Below, in pieces: positions 30,142-38,357 of a stretch of DNA of 64,000 nt. Position numbers and translations under genes: made by a program. This stretch comes from Caulobacterales bacterium (lineage in GTDB: Bacteria; Pseudomonadota; Alphaproteobacteria; Caulobacterales; Caulobacteraceae): assembly GCA_016183935.1 (NCBI GenBank), contig JACPDR010000005.1, positions 1 to 64,000 on the forward strand, read 5' to 3'. Each line of letters begins with the position of its first letter. The first letter of the stretch is position 1. The notes under the pieces were generated by a model. That model made no database searches, was not told the origin of the DNA, and saw only the letters and a program-made list of their open reading frames with translations.

Positions 30142-30872
30142 GAGCGGGCGGTCTCCAGCGCCTGTTCGAGGGTGAAGCGGCCCTCGTAGAGGGCGCGGCC
30201 GACGATGGCTCCGGAGGCGCCGACGGAGCGGGCGCCGGTCAGGTCGGAGAGGTCGGCGACGCCGCCCGAGGCCTGCAGCCACAGGTCGGGGCGGCGCAGG
30301 TGGATCTCGGCCAGCAGGTCGAGGTTGGGGCCAGTCAGGGCGCCGTCGCGGCCGACGTCGGTGACCAGCAGGTGTTTCGCGGCGCCGGGCGGATAGCGGT
30401 CGAGCGCGGCCCAGAGGTCAACGGAGGCGGCCTCGGTCCAGCCCCTGAGCGCGGGGACGTAGCGGTCGCCGTCGGCGCGGACGTCGATGGCGAGGGTGAG
30501 GCGGTCAGGGCCGAAGCGCTGCAGCCAGCCGGAGACCGTATCGGGATCGGAGACGGCGAGGGAGCCGACGACGACGCGGCTGACCCCGGCCTCGAGCAGG
30601 CGCTGCACGTCGTCGGCCGAGCGCACCCCGCCGCCGGACTGGATGCGGATGTCGATGGCGGCGGCGAGGTCGCCGATCAGGCCGTGCTGCATGGCGCACC
30701 CCGCCTCGGCCCCGTCGAGGTCGACGATGTGGGCCCAGTCGGCGCCGGCGGCGCGGAAGGCGGCGAGGCGGGCGGCGGGGTCGTCATCGTAGCGGGTCAC
30801 GGCGTCGAAGCGGCCGTGCATCAGCCGCACGCAGACGCCGGCCCGGAGGTCGATGGCCGGGTAGACGATCAT
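30138..30872 (-). CDS. hisA: ProFAR isomerase
   Basis: A 244-aa TIM barrel related to His[19 protein letters not shown] carries the catalytic Asp8-type residue, and [16 protein letters not shown] the second Asp; QSGGGVRS and ASGGVADL bind the two phosphates. It isomerises ProFAR to PRFAR. It overlaps hisH and hisF by four bases each. Confidence 0.96.
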   Translation of the reverse strand: MIVYPAIDLRAGVCVRLMHGRFDAVTRYDDDPAARLAAFRAAGADWAHIVDLDGAEAGCAMQHGLIGDLAAAIDIRIQSGGGVRSADDVQRLLEAGVSRVVVGSLAVSDPDTVSGWLQRFGPDRLTLAIDVRADGDRYVPALRGWTEAASVDLWAALDRYPPGAAKHLLVTDVGRDGALTGPNLDLLAEIHLRRPDLWLQASGGVADLSDLTGARSVGASGAIVGRALYEGRFTLEQALETARS

Positions 30873-31471
30873 GCATCGAGCTCCAGGAAGTTGCGCAGGA
30901 TGCGGGCGCCGGCGGCGGCGGAGCGCTCGGGGTGGAACTGGCAGCCCCAGCGGTTGGCGCTGCGGACCACGGCCGGGACCGGGACGCCGTAGTCGGCGCG
31001 GGCGAGGGTCGCGTCGCCGTCGGGGCAGACGTAGCCGTGCACGAAATACGCCCAGGCGCCGTCGTCGAGCCCGTCGAGCAACGGATCGGGCTGGACCAGC
31101 GACAGCTGTGACCAGCCCATGTGCGGGACCGGGCGGTCGGCGGCGGGAGTCAGGGCGCGGACGGTTCCGGGGAGCAGGCCGAGCATGGCGACGCCCTCGC
31201 CCTCCTCGCTGGTCCCGAACAGCAGCTGCTGGCCGAGGCAGACGCCGAGCAGGGGGCGGGGGAAGGCGCGGATCGGCTCGATCAGGCCGAGGTCGGACAG
31301 GCGGGCCATGGCGTAGCCGGCGGCGCCGACGCCGGGCAGGATCAGGCGTTCGGAGTCGGCGACCTCGGCCGGGTCGGCGGTCAGCCGGACCGTGGCGCCG
31401 AGCCGCTCGAGGGCGAACTGGACCGAGGCGACGTTGCCGGCGCCGTAGGTGAGGACGGTGACCGATGTCAT
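30869..31471 (-). CDS. hisH: Imidazole glycerol phosphate synthase glutaminase subunit
   Basis: A 200-aa class I glutamine amidotransferase. LLGVCLGQQLLFG contains the nucleophile cysteine, and WGCQFHPERSAAAG the His-x-Glu dyad. LPGVGAAGYAM forms the oxyanion strand. It begins the second half of the his operon, separated from hisB by a 163-bp gap filled with an inverted-repeat element. Confidence 0.95.
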   Translation of the reverse strand: MTSVTVLTYGAGNVASVQFALERLGATVRLTADPAEVADSERLILPGVGAAGYAMARLSDLGLIEPIRAFPRPLLGVCLGQQLLFGTSEEGEGVAMLGLLPGTVRALTPAADRPVPHMGWSQLSLVQPDPLLDGLDDGAWAYFVHGYVCPDGDATLARADYGVPVPAVVRSANRWGCQFHPERSAAAGARILRNFLELDA

Positions 31472-31474
31472 CCG

Positions 31475-31615
31475 TCTCCCCTCGGGGGAGAAGGTGGCCC
31501 GGAGGGCCGGATGAGGGGGCCGGCGAGTTCGGGCTGATCGGCGGGCGGCGAGCCTGGAGGCGGCAGCCCCCTCATCCGACCCGCTCCGCGAGCCACCTTC
31601 TCCCCCGAGGGGAGA
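31475..31615. repeat. Inverted-repeat element between hisB and hisH
   Basis: TCTCCCCTCGGGGGAGAAGG with GTGGC (31475-31498) is repeated as a perfect reverse complement at 31592-31615. Inner arms GGCCGGATGAGGGGGC (31505-31520) and its near complement (31566-31581) make a longer stem. The same architecture occurs at 60862-61022. In RNA from the his operon it would fold into a long hairpin. It has no coding potential. Confidence 0.88.
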
Positions 31616-31634
31616 AGGAAATCCGGGGCGCCCA

Positions 31635-33074
31635 TCACAGCACCCCCTTGGTGCTCGGCACAGCCTCGCCCTCGACGCGGATGGCCTGGCGCAGGGCGCG
31701 GCCGAAGGCCTTGTAGACGGCCTCGGTCTTGTGGTGGTCGTCGTCGCCGGTGACCGAGACGTGGACGGCCGCGCCCATGGCCTCGGCCAGCGAACGGAAC
31801 ACGTGGGCGGTCAGGTCGGTGCGGTAGTCGCCGATGAAGGGGGTGCTGAACGCGCCCTCGAAGACGGGGTAGGGGCGGCCGGACAGGTCGATGGAGACGG
31901 AGGCCTCGGCTTCATCCATGGGCAAGACGAAGCCGTAGCGGGCGATGCCGCGGCGCTCGCCGAGCGCCTGCCTCAGGGCCTGGCCGAGGGCGATGGCCGA
32001 GTCCTCGATGGTGTGGTGCGGATCGGTGTGCAGGTCGCCCTCGCAGGACAGTCGCAGCGAGAAGCCGCCGTGGGCCGCGATCTGCTCCAGCATGTGGTCG
32101 AAGAAGCCGACGCCGGTGGTGATCACGACTGGGCCCGGCGCGTCGAGATCGACGGCGCAGACGATGCGGGTCTCCCTGGTGTCGCGGACGGACTGGCCGG
32201 TGCGGTGCGGCCGGGTCGGGCCCATGTCAACGCCAAGCGCATCCAGAGTCCGGTCGTTGAGGTCCCGCCGCTCGAAGACCGGAACAGCCAGGGCGTCGGT
32301 GATCGCGTAGGGGATTCCGAGCGTCCTGAGCCGGGCGGTGACGGCCTCGACACCGCCAGGCTGGACCCGGATCAATGGCTCCGTGAGGCCGCCGATCCGC
32401 ATCAACCCGTCCAGTTCCGCGGCCATGCGCGCGCGCTCCTCGCGAATCCGGCTGATACGGGTCTCGGTCTCGCGCAGACGCGAGGGATCCAGCGCCTGCA
32501 GGGCGAGACGCACCGATGGTTCCGGCAGGGCGTAAGGTTCAAGCACGCTTCTGAGGAGGGCGATGAGCCGGGGCGCCGCGAGCAGAGCTCCGATGCGCGC
32601 GCCGGCCAGTCCGTAGGCCAAGGAAAGGCTGCGCACGACCACAAGGTTCGGAGAGTTGGCGACCAAGCCGGCGGCCGAAGGATTGTCGGCGAACTCGACG
32701 GCGCCTTCATCGACGACCCAGAGCGCCGGTGCGGACTCGCGGGCGTCGCGGCGGATCAGGTCGAGCGAATCGCCGCCGCTCGTGATCACCGCGAATGGCG
32801 GGCGGCGGTTGTCGGGCGGGGGAAGCAGGTTACGCAGGGTGGTGAACGGCTCGATCTCTGCCGTTGTCACGGAGGCGCCGCTCAGGGCGGCGAGGCGGAA
32901 CACGAGTTCGAAGCCGTGCGTCGCACCGCGCACGGGCAGAACGTGATCGACGGGCACGCCGTACACTTCCGCCATCCGGGCGGCGAGGGCGCGGGGTTCG
33001 GCCGGATAGCGGTCGAGGCCGTCGCCGCCGGAGACCAGAGGCGCGAAGGGGGCGGGGAGATTGGTCAGGGTCAT
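31635..33074 (-). CDS. hisB: HisC-like pseudo-aminotransferase domain fused to imidazoleglycerol-phosphate dehydratase HisB
   Basis: A 479-aa fusion. Residues about 285-479 are a complete HisB: GVGFFDHMLEQIAAHGGF, DPHHTIEDSAIALGQAL, HVFRSLAEAMGA and DDDHHKTEAVYKAFGRAL, with all manganese-binding His/Glu. Residues 1 to about 284 match histidinol-phosphate aminotransferase in order (GATHGFELVFRLAAL, WVVDEGAVEFAD, RSLSLAYGLAGARIG). The PLP lysine of the SLSKAFGLAG-type motif is Leu152 (codon TTG), the DEAY tyrosine is lost, and no NPNNPTG-type loop is seen. So HisB should be active and the N-domain should not transaminate. It may scaffold or bind phosphate ligands. ATGA overlap couples it to hisD. 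A functional HisC must be elsewhere. Confidence 0.9.
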   Translation of the reverse strand: MTLTNLPAPFAPLVSGGDGLDRYPAEPRALAARMAEVYGVPVDHVLPVRGATHGFELVFRLAALSGASVTTAEIEPFTTLRNLLPPPDNRRPPFAVITSGGDSLDLIRRDARESAPALWVVDEGAVEFADNPSAAGLVANSPNLVVVRSLSLAYGLAGARIGALLAAPRLIALLRSVLEPYALPEPSVRLALQALDPSRLRETETRISRIREERARMAAELDGLMRIGGLTEPLIRVQPGGVEAVTARLRTLGIPYAITDALAVPVFERRDLNDRTLDALGVDMGPTRPHRTGQSVRDTRETRIVCAVDLDAPGPVVITTGVGFFDHMLEQIAAHGGFSLRLSCEGDLHTDPHHTIEDSAIALGQALRQALGERRGIARYGFVLPMDEAEASVSIDLSGRPYPVFEGAFSTPFIGDYRTDLTAHVFRSLAEAMGAAVHVSVTGDDDHHKTEAVYKAFGRALRQAIRVEGEAVPSTKGVL

Positions 33075-34381
33075 CCCCCGCTCCTCAGATCGGCGGCCCG
33101 GGCGTGGGCTTCCAGCCCCTCCAGCCGGGCGAGACGGGCGGCGACGGGGGCGAGCTCGCGGGCCCCGGCCTCGGTGACGGACTGGACCGACATGGAGGTC
33201 ATGAAGCTGGCGGTGGTGATCCCTCCGAGGGTGCGGGCGGCGCCGTCGGTGGGCAGGACATGGCTGGGGCCGGCGGCGTAGTCGCCCAGGGTCTCGGCCG
33301 CGAAGGCGCCGACGAAGACGGCCCCGGCGGCGGTGATGCGGTCGACCAGGGCCTCCGCGTCGACGGTCTGCAAGGCGAGGTGTTCAGGGGCGTAGAGGTT
33401 GGCCACCTCGACGGCCTCGGCGATGTCGCGGACACGGATGGCGCGGCCTTCGGCGAGCGAGGCGCGGGCGATGTCGGCGCGGGGCAGGGTTTCGAGCTGG
33501 CGCTCCACCTCCGCGAGGATGGCGTCGATATTGGCGCGGCTCTCGGAGACGAGGATCACCTGGGCGTCGGCGTCGTGCTCGGCCTGGCTGAGCAGGTCGG
33601 CGGCGGCGATCTCTGGGTCGGCGTCACGATCGGCGATGACCAGCAGTTCGGACGGGCCGGCCGGCATGTCGACGGCGGGACCGCCGAGCCGGGCGGCGGC
33701 CTGCTTCTTGGCCTCGGCGACGAAGGCGTTGCCGGGGCCGAACAGCTTGTCGCAGGCCGGAATCTCGCCGTCGTCAAGCACGACGCCATAGGTCAGGGCG
33801 GCGATGGCCTGGGCCCCGCCGATCAGCCAGATGGCGTCCAGACCGGCCTCGGCGGCGGCGTAGATCATGGCGGGGTGGACGCCGCCGTCCTTGCCGGGCG
33901 GGGTGACGACGACGCGTTCGCGCACGCCGGCGACCTCGGCCGGGATGGCCTGCATCAGCAGGGACGAGAACAGGGGCGCCGTGCCGCCGGGGACGTAGAT
34001 GCCGGCCGCGCCGATGGGCCGCCAGACGAGGCGGGAGCGCACGCCGGGGGTGGTCTCGAAGAAGGGGGTGTCCTCCGGACGGGTGGCCTGGTGGAAGATG
34101 CGCACGTTCTCGGCGGCGATGCGCAGCGAGCGGGTGGCGGTCGGCGGCAGGGCGTCGCGGGCGGCGGCGACGGCCTCGGGGGTGATGGCGATGCGGCGGG
34201 GCGCGAAGCCGTCGATCTTCACGCTCCAGTCGGCGACGGCCGCACCGCCCCGGGCGCGAACGTCGTCGAAAATCTTGCGCACCACGTCGACGACGTCCGG
34301 CTCGTTGCGGCGCGCCGGTCGGGCCAGGGCGTCGCGGCGGCCCTGTGCGTCGAGGGAAGACCAGTCGATCCGGCGCATCAC
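33071..34381 (-). CDS. hisD: Histidinol dehydrogenase
   Basis: A 436-aa NAD-dependent, zinc-containing enzyme oxidising histidinol to histidine. IYVPGGTAPLFSSLLMQAIPA is the N-terminal signature, KLFGPGNAFVAEAKKQAA the central block, and the zinc/catalytic section DMPAGPSELLVIAD and PEHLALQT are present. Length is normal. It overlaps hisG at its start (34378-34381) and hisB at its end, four bases each. Confidence 0.96.
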   Translation of the reverse strand: MMRRIDWSSLDAQGRRDALARPARRNEPDVVDVVRKIFDDVRARGGAAVADWSVKIDGFAPRRIAITPEAVAAARDALPPTATRSLRIAAENVRIFHQATRPEDTPFFETTPGVRSRLVWRPIGAAGIYVPGGTAPLFSSLLMQAIPAEVAGVRERVVVTPPGKDGGVHPAMIYAAAEAGLDAIWLIGGAQAIAALTYGVVLDDGEIPACDKLFGPGNAFVAEAKKQAAARLGGPAVDMPAGPSELLVIADRDADPEIAAADLLSQAEHDADAQVILVSESRANIDAILAEVERQLETLPRADIARASLAEGRAIRVRDIAEAVEVANLYAPEHLALQTVDAEALVDRITAAGAVFVGAFAAETLGDYAAGPSHVLPTDGAARTLGGITTASFMTSMSVQSVTEAGARELAPVAARLARLEGLEAHARAADLRSGG

Positions 34382-35259
34382 ATCATCTTCTCGATGGGCA
34401 GGACGAGGATGGCCGAGGCCCCCGCGGCCTTGAGCTTCTCCAGCGTCTCCCAGAACACCGCCTCCTGGCAGACGGCGTGGACGGCGACGGCGTCGTCACG
34501 CCCGGACAGCGGCATGACCGTCGGCGAGCCGGCCCCGGGGAGGATGGCGGTGATCTGGTCCAGCGCCGAACGGGGGGCGTTGAGCATGACGTATTTAGCG
34601 CCCTGTGAGGCGACGACGCCGCTCATCCGCTCGATGATGCTGTCCAGCAGGTGTTGCAGGCCCGGCTCCGGGACGACCGGCGAGCGGATCAGCACGGCCT
34701 GGCTTTCCAGCACCGTCTCGCGGGCGCCGAGCCCGTTGGCTTCGAGGGTCGCGCCGGTCGAGACGAGGTCGCAGATGGCGGCGGCGAGCTTGAGGCGGGG
34801 GGCGACCTCGACGGCGCCGCGCATGGTGACGATCTCGGCCGCGACGCCGCGCTCGTCGAGGAAGCGACGCAGGATCTTCGGATAGGAGGTCGCGACGCGC
34901 AGGCCCTCGAGCGAGGCCGGGCCGTCGTAGGCCAGGGTCGGCGGCACGGCGATCTTCAGGGTGCAGCGCCCGAAACCGAGCGGCATGATCACCTCGGCCG
35001 TCGGGCCGCCGTTGCGGGCCTCCTCCAGCACGTTCTCGCCGACGATGCCGAGGTCGCAGACGCCATCGGCGACGAAGGTCGGGATGTCGTCGTCGCGCAC
35101 CCGCAGCAGGTCGATCGGATAGTTCTCGACCCGATAGAGCAGGTCGTTGTTCCCCTTGACCACACGCAGGCCGGCGTCCCGGACGAGGTCGAGGCTGCGG
35201 TCGGCCAGGCGGCCGGATTTCTGGACGGCGATGCGGAGCCGCCCCTGAACGGTGCTCAT
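34378..35259 (-). CDS. hisG: ATP phosphoribosyltransferase, long form
   Basis: A 293-aa HisG. RLRIAVQKSGRLADRSLDL opens the catalytic domain, GVCDLGIVGENVLEE is the conserved linker, and ICDLVSTGATLEANGL is the PRPP-binding signature. The last 80 residues form the ACT-like histidine-binding domain of the long form, so no HisZ partner is needed and feedback inhibition by histidine is expected. It is the first committed enzyme and first biosynthetic gene of the operon. Confidence 0.95.
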   Translation of the reverse strand: MSTVQGRLRIAVQKSGRLADRSLDLVRDAGLRVVKGNNDLLYRVENYPIDLLRVRDDDIPTFVADGVCDLGIVGENVLEEARNGGPTAEVIMPLGFGRCTLKIAVPPTLAYDGPASLEGLRVATSYPKILRRFLDERGVAAEIVTMRGAVEVAPRLKLAAAICDLVSTGATLEANGLGARETVLESQAVLIRSPVVPEPGLQHLLDSIIERMSGVVASQGAKYVMLNAPRSALDQITAILPGAGSPTVMPLSGRDDAVAVHAVCQEAVFWETLEKLKAAGASAILVLPIEKMM

Positions 35260-35265
35260 GGCGGA

Positions 35266-35577
35266 TCAGGCCTTCAGCCGGTCGAGCACGAGCCGATAGC
35301 CCTGGTGCGGCATTTCCCTGAGGAAGCGGGCGACCCGCACGACGGTGGTCGGGCTGGCCTGGGCCGCGGCGGCGATCTCGCGATACGACTTGCCGCCGGC
35401 GTCGAGCAGGCGGGCCACCTCCCAGCGCTCGGCGAAGGCGCGCATCTCGGCCGGGGTGCACAGGTCGGCGAGGAAGGCGTCGACCTCGTCGCGCGTCTTC
35501 AGCGACAGAAGAGCGTCGTAGAGGGCGACGCGGCTGCGTGCGGTGGCGGCGGCGTTGCGGGGGAGGGTGTCGGTCAT
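35266..35577 (-). CDS. YerC/YecD-type TrpR-related regulator
   Basis: A 103-aa protein starting at ATG 35577. LCTPAEMRAFAERWEVARLLDAGGKSYREIAAAAQASPTTVVRVARFL is the TrpR-superfamily helix-turn-helix seen in YerC proteins, which commonly lead his operons. It is six bases upstream of hisG and most likely represses the operon. A palindrome directly upstream (35583-35608) is the obvious operator candidate. The effector, possibly histidine or a pathway intermediate, is unknown. Confidence 0.88.
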   Translation of the reverse strand: MTDTLPRNAAATARSRVALYDALLSLKTRDEVDAFLADLCTPAEMRAFAERWEVARLLDAGGKSYREIAAAAQASPTTVVRVARFLREMPHQGYRLVLDRLKA

Positions 35578-35582
35578 GGCGC

Positions 35583-35608
35583 GTTCCACTATGCTGTAAC
35601 AATGGAAC
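35583..35608 (-). promoter_or_regulatory. Candidate operator of the his operon regulator
   Basis: GTTCCA and TGGAAC form an exact inverted repeat 14 bases apart, beginning six bases before the regulator ATG. The central bases contain the only A/T-rich stretch nearby (TTGTTACAGCATAGT on the minus strand), compatible with a -10 region. The site also lies 50 bp before the divergent FAD reductase gene. Confidence 0.5.
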
Positions 35609-35657
35609 GGTCAAGCGGCCTGTGGCGGAGCGCCGCGGTTCGATCTATCTGCCTGTC

Positions 35658-36866
35658 ATGACCAAGGTTGTGATTATCGGCGCGGGGCATGCGGGCGGAA
35701 CGGCGGCGGCCCTGCTGCGGCAGTACGGTCACGAGGGGCCGGTCCTGCTGGCGGGCGAGGAGCCGGCGGCGCCGTACCAGCGACCGCCGCTGTCGAAGGC
35801 GTGGCTGAAGGGCGAGACGGATCTGGAAGGGCTGCTGTTGCGGCCGGAGAGCTTCTACGCCGAGCACGACATCGAGCTGCGGACGGGGGTGACGGCGACG
35901 GCCGTCGATCCGGCGGCGAAGACCGTGAGCTTCGCGGACGGGACGGTGGAGCCGTATGACGCGCTGATCCTGGCGACCGGGTCGACGGCGCGGAAGCTGG
36001 CGTTGCCGGGAGCCGATCGACCGGACCTGCTGGAGCTGAGGACGCTGGCCGACGCGGAGAAGCTGAAGGCGGCGCTGGCCCCGGGGCGGCGGCTGGCGGT
36101 GGTCGGCGGCGGCTATGTCGGGCTGGAGGCGGCGGCCTCGGCGCGGGCGCTCGGGGCCGAGGCGGTGGTCATCGAACGGATGGACCGGGTGCTGGCGCGG
36201 GTGGCGTCGCGGACGCTGTCGGACTTCTTCACCCGCTATCACCGGGACCATGGGGTCGAGGTGCTGACCTCGGCCGAGGTTACGGGCTTCGAAGACGGCG
36301 GCGTGCGGCTGGGGGACGGGCGGCTGATCGAGGCCGATGTGGTCCTGGTCGGGGTCGGCGCGCAGGCGTGCAGCCAGCTGGCGGCGTCGGCCGGGCTGGC
36401 CTGCGAGAACGGGGTGGTCGTGGACGAGACGGCGCGGACGTCGGACCCGGCCATCTGGGCCATCGGCGACGTGACCTTCCGGCCGATTCCCGTGCACGGC
36501 GGGCGGCGGCATCGGCTGGAGAGCGTGCCCAATGCGCTGGAGCAGGCCAAGCAGGCGGCGGCGGCGATCGCCGGACGGCCGGCGCCGGCGCCGGAGACGC
36601 CGTGGTTCTGGTCGGACCAGTACGACGTGAAACTGCAGATCGCCGGCCTGCCCGAAGGGGCCGACCGTCAGGTGCTGCGCGGCGATCCGGCGACGGCGGC
36701 CTTCGCCGTCTTCCACCTGGCGGGCGACCGGATCGTCTGCGTCGAGGCGGTCAACGCGCCGGCCGAGTTCATGGCCGGGCGGCAGATGATCGGCCGGGCG
36801 ACCCCGGTGGACGCGGACCGGCTGGCCGACATGAGCGTGTCGATGAAGGCGGTGGCGGCGGCCTGA
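35658..36866 (+). CDS. FAD-dependent ferredoxin/rubredoxin reductase-like oxidoreductase
   Basis: A 402-aa flavoprotein starting at ATG 35658. VVIIGAGHAGGTAAALLRQ is the FAD-binding GxGxxG, ALILATGSTARKL follows, RRLAVVGGGYVGLEAAASARALG is the NADH-binding loop, and DPAIWAIGDVTF the C-terminal FAD contact. YQRPPLSKAWLKG is typical of reductases serving Rieske dioxygenase or P450 ferredoxins. No ferredoxin or oxygenase is adjacent. It is divergent from the his operon. Confidence 0.9.
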   Translation: MTKVVIIGAGHAGGTAAALLRQYGHEGPVLLAGEEPAAPYQRPPLSKAWLKGETDLEGLLLRPESFYAEHDIELRTGVTATAVDPAAKTVSFADGTVEPYDALILATGSTARKLALPGADRPDLLELRTLADAEKLKAALAPGRRLAVVGGGYVGLEAAASARALGAEAVVIERMDRVLARVASRTLSDFFTRYHRDHGVEVLTSAEVTGFEDGGVRLGDGRLIEADVVLVGVGAQACSQLAASAGLACENGVVVDETARTSDPAIWAIGDVTFRPIPVHGGRRHRLESVPNALEQAKQAAAAIAGRPAPAPETPWFWSDQYDVKLQIAGLPEGADRQVLRGDPATAAFAVFHLAGDRIVCVEAVNAPAEFMAGRQMIGRATPVDADRLADMSVSMKAVAAA

Positions 36867-36872
36867 ACCGGC

Positions 36873-38225
36873 TCAGGCGGCGACGACGCCGGCCCTGCGC
36901 GAGGACCCTTCCAGCCGCTCGACCAGGGCGGCGAACGACATCGGGCGACCGATCAGATAGCCCTGCGCCATGTCGCAGCCCATGCCGCGCAGCAGGGCCA
37001 GGGCGGTCGGGGTCTCGACGCCCTCGGCGGTGACCTTCATGCCGAGACCGTGGGCCAGGTCGATGGTCGACTTGACCAGCAGGGCGTCGCGGGCCGAGTC
37101 GTCGAGGCCGAGGATGAAGCTCTTGTCGATCTTCAGTTCGTCGGCGCGGATCTGCTTCAGATAGGTCAGTGACGACAGGCCGGAGCCGTAGTCGTCCAGC
37201 GACACCGATATGCCGGCCCCGGCGAAGCGGTCCAGGATGCGCAGCGCCATTTCCGGATGGGCGACCACGGCGGTCTCGGTGATCTCGAAGCACAGGCGGG
37301 CGCCGGAGGCCTCGACCGCGGCGAGGGCGAAATCGGCGAAACTCTCGTCCGACAACAGACGTCCGGACACGTTCACCGACACCATCAGATCGTGCCCCGC
37401 GCGAGCGAGCGCCGCCTGGTCCTGGATGGCCTGGCGGATGACCCATTCGGTGAGCGGGCGGATGTGACCCGTCTCCTCGGCCATGACCACGAAGACGTCG
37501 GGCGGAACGCAGCCGCGTCGCGGGTGGGTCCAGCGCGCCAGGGCCTCCACGGCGGTCACGCCTTCGGCGCGGAAATCGTATTTCGGCTGGTAGTTCAGCG
37601 AGAACTCGCCGTTGTCGAGCGCGGCCATCAATTCGCTGATCAGCGACAGATTGCCGGCCGGGTCGCCGTAACGGACGGCGTCGAAACCCATGGCGCGGCG
37701 ATGGGCGGCGCGAGCCTGGTCGACAGCGATGGAGGCCCGGTCGACGGGCGAGGTCACGGTCCGGTTGGTCAGGCCGCTGCGGCCGAGACCGGCTGTGAGG
37801 CTGATGTCGACCGGGGCGCCGTTCAGGATCACCGGGGCCTGGGCGGCCTCGCAGAGCCGGATGGCGGTCTGGACCGCCGCGTCGTCGTCCTCGGCGTGGA
37901 GGACGAGGCCCAGCACGCCGGCGCCGACACGGGCCACCGGCGTTCGGGCGAGGTTCGAGAGCCGGCGGCCGACCGTGGTCAGCAGACCGGCCACGGAATC
38001 GTAGCCGATGGCGTTGCGCAGCAACTCGAACCGGTCGATGCCGAACAGAATGACGTAGACGGGCGAGTCCCCGGCGGCGGCGCGTTCCAGCGACAGGCGA
38101 TTGCCGAGGCCGGTCTCCTGGTCATGCAGGGCCATGTGGGTCAGGCGCGCGTCGTGGTCGTGCGGAACGGTCCGGCCGGAACGCGGGGAGAACAGCGCGG
38201 ACAGGAACGCGAACGAACGGCGCAT
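36873..38225 (-). CDS. EAL domain c-di-GMP phosphodiesterase with degenerate GGDEF domain
   Basis: A 450-aa protein from ATG 38225; a GTG at 38258 is an in-frame alternative. Residues about 35-195 are a GGDEF-like domain ([33 protein letters not shown]) whose signature is lost ([10 protein letters not shown]), so no cyclase activity is expected. The EAL domain is intact: [56 protein letters not shown] and TAEGVET. Predicted to hydrolyse c-di-GMP. No membrane segment or sensor domain is present, so partners or GTP binding to the pseudo-GGDEF may control it. Confidence 0.9.
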   Translation of the reverse strand: MRRSFAFLSALFSPRSGRTVPHDHDARLTHMALHDQETGLGNRLSLERAAAGDSPVYVILFGIDRFELLRNAIGYDSVAGLLTTVGRRLSNLARTPVARVGAGVLGLVLHAEDDDAAVQTAIRLCEAAQAPVILNGAPVDISLTAGLGRSGLTNRTVTSPVDRASIAVDQARAAHRRAMGFDAVRYGDPAGNLSLISELMAALDNGEFSLNYQPKYDFRAEGVTAVEALARWTHPRRGCVPPDVFVVMAEETGHIRPLTEWVIRQAIQDQAALARAGHDLMVSVNVSGRLLSDESFADFALAAVEASGARLCFEITETAVVAHPEMALRILDRFAGAGISVSLDDYGSGLSSLTYLKQIRADELKIDKSFILGLDDSARDALLVKSTIDLAHGLGMKVTAEGVETPTALALLRGMGCDMAQGYLIGRPMSFAALVERLEGSSRRAGVVAA

Positions 38226-38285
38226 GCCCTGCGCATAGCCCAATGTGATGAAGCGCACGTAAACCGTACTTAGTTGAGAACAGCT

Positions 38286-38301
38286 CGCAATAGTTCTTGC
38301 G
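38286..38301. promoter_or_regulatory. Palindrome CGCAA-N6-TTGCG upstream of the TonB receptor
   Basis: A five-base exact inverted repeat with six central bases, 15 bp upstream of the larger palindrome. It may be a second, weaker regulator site in the receptor promoter. Confidence 0.4.
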
Positions 38302-38316
38302 CGGGATGGCCAAGCT

Positions 38317-38341
38317 GATATTGCGAGCGCATCGCAATATC
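38317..38341. promoter_or_regulatory. Fur-like operator of the siderophore receptor
   Basis: GATATTGCGA and TCGCAATATC form a perfect ten-base inverted repeat around GCGCA, ending 16 bases before the receptor ATG. The inner 17 bp (38321-38337), TTGCGA-N5-TCGCAA, resembles the palindrome at 45789-45805 ahead of the second iron operon. Iron-dependent repression by Fur or a related protein is inferred from position. Confidence 0.6.
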
Positions 38342-38357
38342 AAACAAGGCCCACCCC

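Noticed and set aside
31635..33074. HisC-HisB explained as two genes joined by a frameshift or a pseudogene
   Set aside because: The reading frame is continuous with normal codon use through the junction, and HisB is intact; degeneration is limited to catalytic residues of the first domain.
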